Below, in pieces: positions 62,457-64,000 of a stretch of 64,000 nucleotides of DNA (positions are counted from its first letter, which is position 1; each line of letters starts with the position of its first letter). The DNA lies in NCBI GenBank assembly GCA_013285915.1, contig JABDGS010000004.1, positions 1 through 64,000 on the forward strand, in the 5' to 3' direction. The translations under genes and the position numbers were made by a program. The stretch comes from Bacteroidota bacterium (GTDB taxonomy: Bacteria; Bacteroidota; Bacteroidia; Chitinophagales; Chitinophagaceae). The notes beneath the pieces were generated by a model that worked only from the letters and a program-made list of their open reading frames with translations, did no database searches and was not told the DNA's origin.

Positions 62457-63620
62457 TTACTTCACACACCTGAAACCAATATGATTTGAACCAGAACTTA
62501 TTTCGCCTTTGCCCCGGCTGCCCACCATATACCTTGTACAGTACTGGTCGGTACATAAAAAAGATCCACCTCTTTGCACTTTTTTTTGGGCGTTAGGCTC
62601 ATCGGGGTCAAAAGAATTTACCGGTCCGTGCGGATTTTTGGCCACGGCATTTTGTTTGGCCAATTGTGTATAATAGTCAGGCCTGTACCAGTCGGCGCAC
62701 CATTCCCATACATTCCCGGCAATATCGTAAAGGCCATAATCATTTGCGGGGTACTGTTTGGTTGGCGCAATACCCGCAAATCCGTCAGCCCCCTTATCGC
62801 TGTTAGGAAAACTGCCTTCAAAAATATTGGCCATCCATTTGTCATTTGGCTTTAATTGGTTGCCCCAGGGGTATAGGTTGCCTGCCTTTCCGCCCCTTGC
62901 AGCAAATTCCCATTCGGCTTCGGCCGGTAATCTTTTACCGGCCCATTTAGCATAGGCTGCGGCATCGTCCCAACTAACCTGCACTACCGGGTAATTGTCT
63001 TTTCCGTCTATTGAGCTTTGCGGCCCCTCAGGGTGACGCCAATCTGCCCCGCCAATATAACGCCACCACAACAGGTAATTATTCAACGGCACAGGCTGGT
63101 TAGGTGGTGTAAAAACAGCCGAGCCGGCAATTAACTGTTCAGCCGGCACGCCGGGAAAATCGGCAGCATCGGGCTTGCGTTCGGCAGTTGTTATATATCC
63201 GGTAGCCTTTACAAATTTGGCAAACTGTGCATTGGTAACCTCGCTGGCATCCATATAAAAACCATCAACATAAACACGGTGTACCGGCCTTGCATCGTCC
63301 ATATCTTTATCGCCGCCCGCATCCATTCCAACAGGGTTAAGGCTACCCATGCTAAATTCGCCACCGGGTATCCAAACCATTCCATCGGGCGCAGTACCGG
63401 CAGGCTTGTTAACATTTATAAATGAAGGCTGGTACTCCTGGCCACCCTGGTGCATATATAAAACGCTGTCGTTGGGTGTAAGGCCAATGCTGGTGCAGGT
63501 TATGGCATTTGTAGCTTTTGCCTGCAGAAGGTTTTGCCCGGTATTATCTGCCCCGCTGCCACAAGCCATAAGGCCTTGCATCAATAAAATAACAACACTA
63601 TAAATAACGGGCTGTTTCAT
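62457..63620 (-). CDS. formylglycine-generating-enzyme (FGE/SUMF1)-family lipoprotein
   Basis: A 387-residue lipoprotein; ATG 63620 gives the lipobox GLMAC. Residues about 75-387 are an FGE-sulfatase domain: GMVWIPGGEFSMGS, VEVTNAQFAKF-like EVTNAQFAKF, LPAEAEWEFAARGG, NVWEWCADWY and RGGSFLCTDQYC. Cys356 and Cys361 correspond to the two active-site Cys (Cys336 and Cys341 in human FGE) that bind copper and oxidise a sulfatase Cys to formylglycine. Bacteroidota GldJ and GldK also carry this fold but lack a true site. No sulfatase is nearby. Confidence 0.87.
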   Translation of the reverse strand: MKQPVIYSVVILLMQGLMACGSGADNTGQNLLQAKATNAITCTSIGLTPNDSVLYMHQGGQEYQPSFINVNKPAGTAPDGMVWIPGGEFSMGSLNPVGMDAGGDKDMDDARPVHRVYVDGFYMDASEVTNAQFAKFVKATGYITTAERKPDAADFPGVPAEQLIAGSAVFTPPNQPVPLNNYLLWWRYIGGADWRHPEGPQSSIDGKDNYPVVQVSWDDAAAYAKWAGKRLPAEAEWEFAARGGKAGNLYPWGNQLKPNDKWMANIFEGSFPNSDKGADGFAGIAPTKQYPANDYGLYDIAGNVWEWCADWYRPDYYTQLAKQNAVAKNPHGPVNSFDPDEPNAQKKVQRGGSFLCTDQYCTRYMVGSRGKGEISSGSNHIGFRCVK

Positions 63621-63671
63621 CAAAAAGGAGTTATCAATACAAATCAATTGCTTTTCGGCTTACACCAGTGG

Positions 63672-64000
63672 CTAATTGCCTTTTGCCTTCTTCGCAATGG
63701 TCAGTAATCTTTTTATACGTATATTAAATTCCGCAGGGTTAAATGGTTTTGACAGAAAATCGTTCGCCCCCATTGAAAAAGCCTCAAGCACTGTATTTTC
63801 TTCATCCAATGCAGATAAAACCAATATCGGCACTTTTTCTCCCCTTTCTGAACGAATAATTCCAATAAGCTCCAGCCCTGAAGTGTAAGGCATTAAAATA
63901 TCTGTTATTATAAGGTCTGGCTGAAAGTTATCCAGGGCCTGCAGTGCCTCCCTGCCGTCGTTGGTGCCCAAAACAACATAATCATCTTTTTTAAGTTGTT
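63672..64000 (-). CDS. response regulator receiver domain, 5' end cut by window
   Basis: Open to the window edge with no start inside: the last visible codons give QLKKDDYVVLGTNDGREAL. It contains the phosphoacceptor Asp in LIITDILMP, the Ser in LVLSALDEEN, and the Lys in DFLSKPFNPAEF. The C-terminus follows directly after the receiver domain (KRLLTIAKKAKGN), so it is a stand-alone receiver or the end of a hybrid kinase. Partial. Confidence 0.85.
   Translation of the reverse strand, partial: QLKKDDYVVLGTNDGREALQALDNFQPDLIITDILMPYTSGLELIGIIRSERGEKVPILVLSALDEENTVLEAFSMGANDFLSKPFNPAEFNIRIKRLLTIAKKAKGN

Overview
The window is ordinary chromosomal DNA of a Bacteroidota bacterium, most likely from the order Chitinophagales (Chitinophagaceae-like). 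This rests on family content (GldC, GLPGLI, DUF5686, DUF2807, a GH144-like glucanase, an RprX/RprY-like pair, LytS/LytTR regulation), on candidate promoters with the Bacteroidota TAnnTTTG -7 element, and on a codon-dense layout with mostly short intergenic gaps. No phage, plasmid, integrase, transposase or CRISPR array was seen.

Layout. 0-7.4 kb: small proteins, then a LysR regulator divergent from a TolC-RND-MFP tripartite efflux operon. 7.5-14.6 kb: DMT protein, class C beta-lactamase-like hydrolase, a 1164-residue exported PD40/amidohydrolase fusion, TSUP permease, YkuK nuclease-fold protein. 14.8-18.6 kb: a LytS-type kinase, an exported esterase and a LytTR regulator on one strand. 18.7-22.4 kb: an NTF2-like lipoprotein, an OmpA/PD40/TPR envelope protein and a universal stress protein. 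22.5-25.6 kb: two toxin-antitoxin modules around a thiolase. 25.7-32.2 kb: pyrD, TerC, a GAF kinase, a DUF5686 outer membrane protein. 32.3-36.8 kb: a separately encoded C-terminal half of carbamoyl-phosphate synthase (carB), an OmpR/HK pair and a GLPGLI protein. 37-44 kb: TPR membrane protein, orphan oligopeptide-type permease, beta-barrel protein, EEP hydrolase, cysS. 43.7-45.3 kb: MerC, SCO and Fur-family genes around a perfect palindrome. 46-51.1 kb: tRNA-Phe, asnS, an amidohydrolase coupled to a HigBA module, prfA. 51.2-58.1 kb: glycosyltransferase-like gene, gldC, YqeY, CvpA, an alpha/beta hydrolase, CBS, a POTRA/barrel protein, NAD kinase. 58.3-64 kb: fatty acid hydroxylase, glucanase, DUF2807, universal stress protein, a formylglycine-generating-enzyme-like lipoprotein and a response regulator cut by the window edge.

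The most unusual feature is a dispersed set of imperfect short tandem repeats with a period of 7 (occasionally 8) bases, built from several unrelated words (GATTGCG, ACGATTG, GTTAAAA, GTACGAG, CTTGAAA, GTTCATG and others). Arrays sit directly behind stop codons and between genes, and in pyrD, cysS and an amidohydrolase gene they are read through in frame. The pyrD and amidohydrolase copies share an identical 15-base core (CTCCAAAGGAGTCCA) that is translated in different frames. They are therefore related as DNA and not as protein. A third copy at 36.9 kb keeps the same small-hairpin architecture with different bases. This looks like a mobile or self-spreading repeat family resembling, in period only, the heptanucleotide STRR repeats of cyanobacteria.

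Gene starts were moved to an ATG with a plausible signal peptide or motif wherever the longest open frame began at GTG or TTG without support. All functions are inferred from sequence families recognised by eye; no database search was run.
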